Part shown: positions 62,808 through 64,000 of the stretch, in pieces
Position numbering within the stretch: the stretch's first letter is position 1
How the letters are laid out: every line of letters starts with the position of its first letter
Origin: Lewinellaceae bacterium
Lineage (GTDB): Bacteria > Bacteroidota > Bacteroidia > Chitinophagales > Saprospiraceae
NCBI GenBank assembly: GCA_020636075.1
Contig: JACJYO010000002.1
Location: 434,001-498,000, forward strand
DNA: 64,000 bases
Reading direction: 5' to 3'
Notes under the pieces: model-generated
What the model was told of the DNA's origin: nothing
Seen by the model: the letters and a program-made list of their open reading frames with translations, nothing else
Database searches by the model: none
Position numbers and translations under genes: made by a program

Positions 62808-64000
62808 ATGGCTTCCCTTACACCCTTATCAGGCGCCTTAGGGCAACGGCGTGCAGCCCATTTGCTCCGCCGCGCCAGTTTCCGATTTACTAAAGCAAAA
62901 GTTGACGAACTGGCCGGGATGACTGCCAGCCAGGCGGCAGCAAATTTGCTGATCAGCCCGCCACTTCAGATGGACCAGCCCGTGTACGACAACCCCAATT
63001 CCGACCCGGTGGAAAACACCACCTGGCTGATTCCTTCCGGCCTGGATCTGCCATCCGACAACAACACCCTCCGGCGCTATGTGATGGCCTGGTGGGTCAA
63101 TGAAGCCCTCCACGACCCCGGTGTGACCCAGAAAATGGTGTTGTTCATGCACCAGCACATGATAGTTACGGCCAATGCTTCCGGCAATGCACAGTTTTTC
63201 GACTACCTCCGTCTGTTGCACTGGGGCGCCATGGGCAATTTCAAAAAACTGGCAACAAAAATGGTAACCGACAATTCCATGTTGGTTTACCTGAACAATC
63301 AGCAAAACACGGCAAACAACCCCAACGAGAATTTTGCCCGCGAGTTTTTGGAATTATTTACCATTGGCAAGGGCCCACAAATTGCACCCGACGATTACAC
63401 CAATTATACTGAGTACGATATTGCCCAGGCTGCCCGGGTGTTTACCGGTTTCAGGGTCCGCAATCAACGCGATATGCTCGACCCGGAAACCAATATCCCG
63501 CGAGGCAATGTGGTGATCAATCAGCATGACAAGAATAACAAGGAATTTAGCGATAAATTCAATAAAACAACGATTTCCGGCGCTCAGACCGCCAATGCCA
63601 TGTGGACAGAACTGGATGATTTTGTTAACATGGTGTTCAACCAGGAAGCAACTGCCCGCACCTTTTGCCGCCGGCTATACCGCTGGTTTGTCAGCCGGAA
63701 AATCACCCCGGAAATAGAAAACGATATTATCGAACCATTGGCAACCACCTTCCGGATCAGCAATTATGAAATTAAACCCGTACTCAAGCAGCTATTGCAA
63801 AGTCAGCACTTTTATGATGCCGACGATTCGGACAATACGGATGAAATCATTGGCGGATTGATCAAATCCCCGTTGGAGATCACGCTTCAGATGCTTTCGT
63901 TTTTCAATGTTCCCATTCCAAGTCCTACCGGCGATCCCACACAGCATTACCAACGCCTGTATTCCACTGGGATCATTCAGCGGGTTCTGTTACCGGCAGG
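62808..64000 (+). CDS. DUF1800 family protein, partial at the right edge
   Basis: The first 397 residues are present and the frame is open to the end of the window. It starts MASLTPLSGALGQRRAAHLLRR and contains RASFRFTKAKVDELAGMT, the metal- or substrate-like motif ENFAREFLELFTIG, and YDIAQAARVFTGF, all typical of DUF1800. Family members occur in Bacteroidota and Planctomycetota, often beside a DUF1501 protein; their function is unknown. The next gene would show whether that pairing holds here. The ATG at 62808 is the first in frame. Confidence 0.88.
   Translation, partial: MASLTPLSGALGQRRAAHLLRRASFRFTKAKVDELAGMTASQAAANLLISPPLQMDQPVYDNPNSDPVENTTWLIPSGLDLPSDNNTLRRYVMAWWVNEALHDPGVTQKMVLFMHQHMIVTANASGNAQFFDYLRLLHWGAMGNFKKLATKMVTDNSMLVYLNNQQNTANNPNENFAREFLELFTIGKGPQIAPDDYTNYTEYDIAQAARVFTGFRVRNQRDMLDPETNIPRGNVVINQHDKNNKEFSDKFNKTTISGAQTANAMWTELDDFVNMVFNQEATARTFCRRLYRWFVSRKITPEIENDIIEPLATTFRISNYEIKPVLKQLLQSQHFYDADDSDNTDEIIGGLIKSPLEITLQMLSFFNVPIPSPTGDPTQHYQRLYSTGIIQRVLLPA

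Noticed and set aside
1..64000. Search for tRNA, rRNA, CRISPR arrays, insertion sequences and prophage genes
   Set aside because: None was found by eye in the intergenic regions; no transposase, integrase or Cas motif occurs in the coding frames.

Overview
The window is an ordinary stretch of chromosome from a member of the Bacteroidota. I infer a Saprospiria-like lineage, but there is no rRNA here to settle it. Four things point to the phylum: recurrent TAnnTTTG -7 boxes (often with a TTG about 20 nt upstream) and no purine-rich ribosome binding sites; a type IX secretion (T9SS) sorting domain; a TPR protein paired with an outer-membrane barrel, and a TonB-dependent receptor; and the Bacteroidota type of dihydroorotase. 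I found no tRNA, rRNA, CRISPR array, insertion sequence or prophage.

Layout. 0-15 kb: a thiolase fragment, a rhodanese without its cysteine, a PAS histidine kinase, a LolE/FtsX-type permease, tyrS, the barrel/TPR pair, a two-domain acyltransferase-like protein, an amidase, an internally duplicated unknown protein and a PyrR-like phosphoribosyltransferase. 15-19.4 kb: two HdrC/HdrB-like iron-sulfur proteins, a small conserved protein, and then a single polypeptide that joins an effector-associated domain, a trypsin-like protease and a TIR-like domain. 19.4-27.4 kb (minus strand): purE, purK, prmC, a histidine kinase and an M50 peptidase in one probable operon, then an FKBP isomerase, an M20 peptidase and a dihydroorotase.

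27.4-27.8 kb is a 457-nt gap holding two predicted small RNA units, each with a good promoter and an intrinsic terminator. 27.8-43 kb: era, an unknown protein, a NadR-like kinase, a TPP riboswitch followed by a TonB-dependent receptor (a thiamine uptake locus), a LysM protein, surE, ilvE, a HolD-like protein, fabD, a YqgE/AlgH protein, a GH36 glycosidase and an RsmB-family methyltransferase. 43-50.5 kb: sbcD-sbcC, a P-type ATPase and a glycosyltransferase. 50.5-64 kb: a frameshifted nucleoid-associated protein, GNAT and DinB proteins, an AhpD-like protein, a spermidine-synthase-like protein, a large AsmA protein, an RNase D-like exonuclease, a double-ATPase oligopeptide ABC protein, a PA-domain T9SS cargo whose sorting domain is interrupted by an in-frame TAG, and the start of a DUF1800 protein.

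Most genes are housekeeping. The best candidates for something new are the EAD-protease-TIR protein (17826-19388), the two small RNA units (27470-27825), the degenerate acyltransferase fusion (10307-11893), the duplicated helical protein (13805-14500) and the interrupted T9SS domain (60724-60726). Several promoters sit so close to their start codons that tyrS, surE and the RNase D gene are probably translated from leaderless or nearly leaderless mRNAs.
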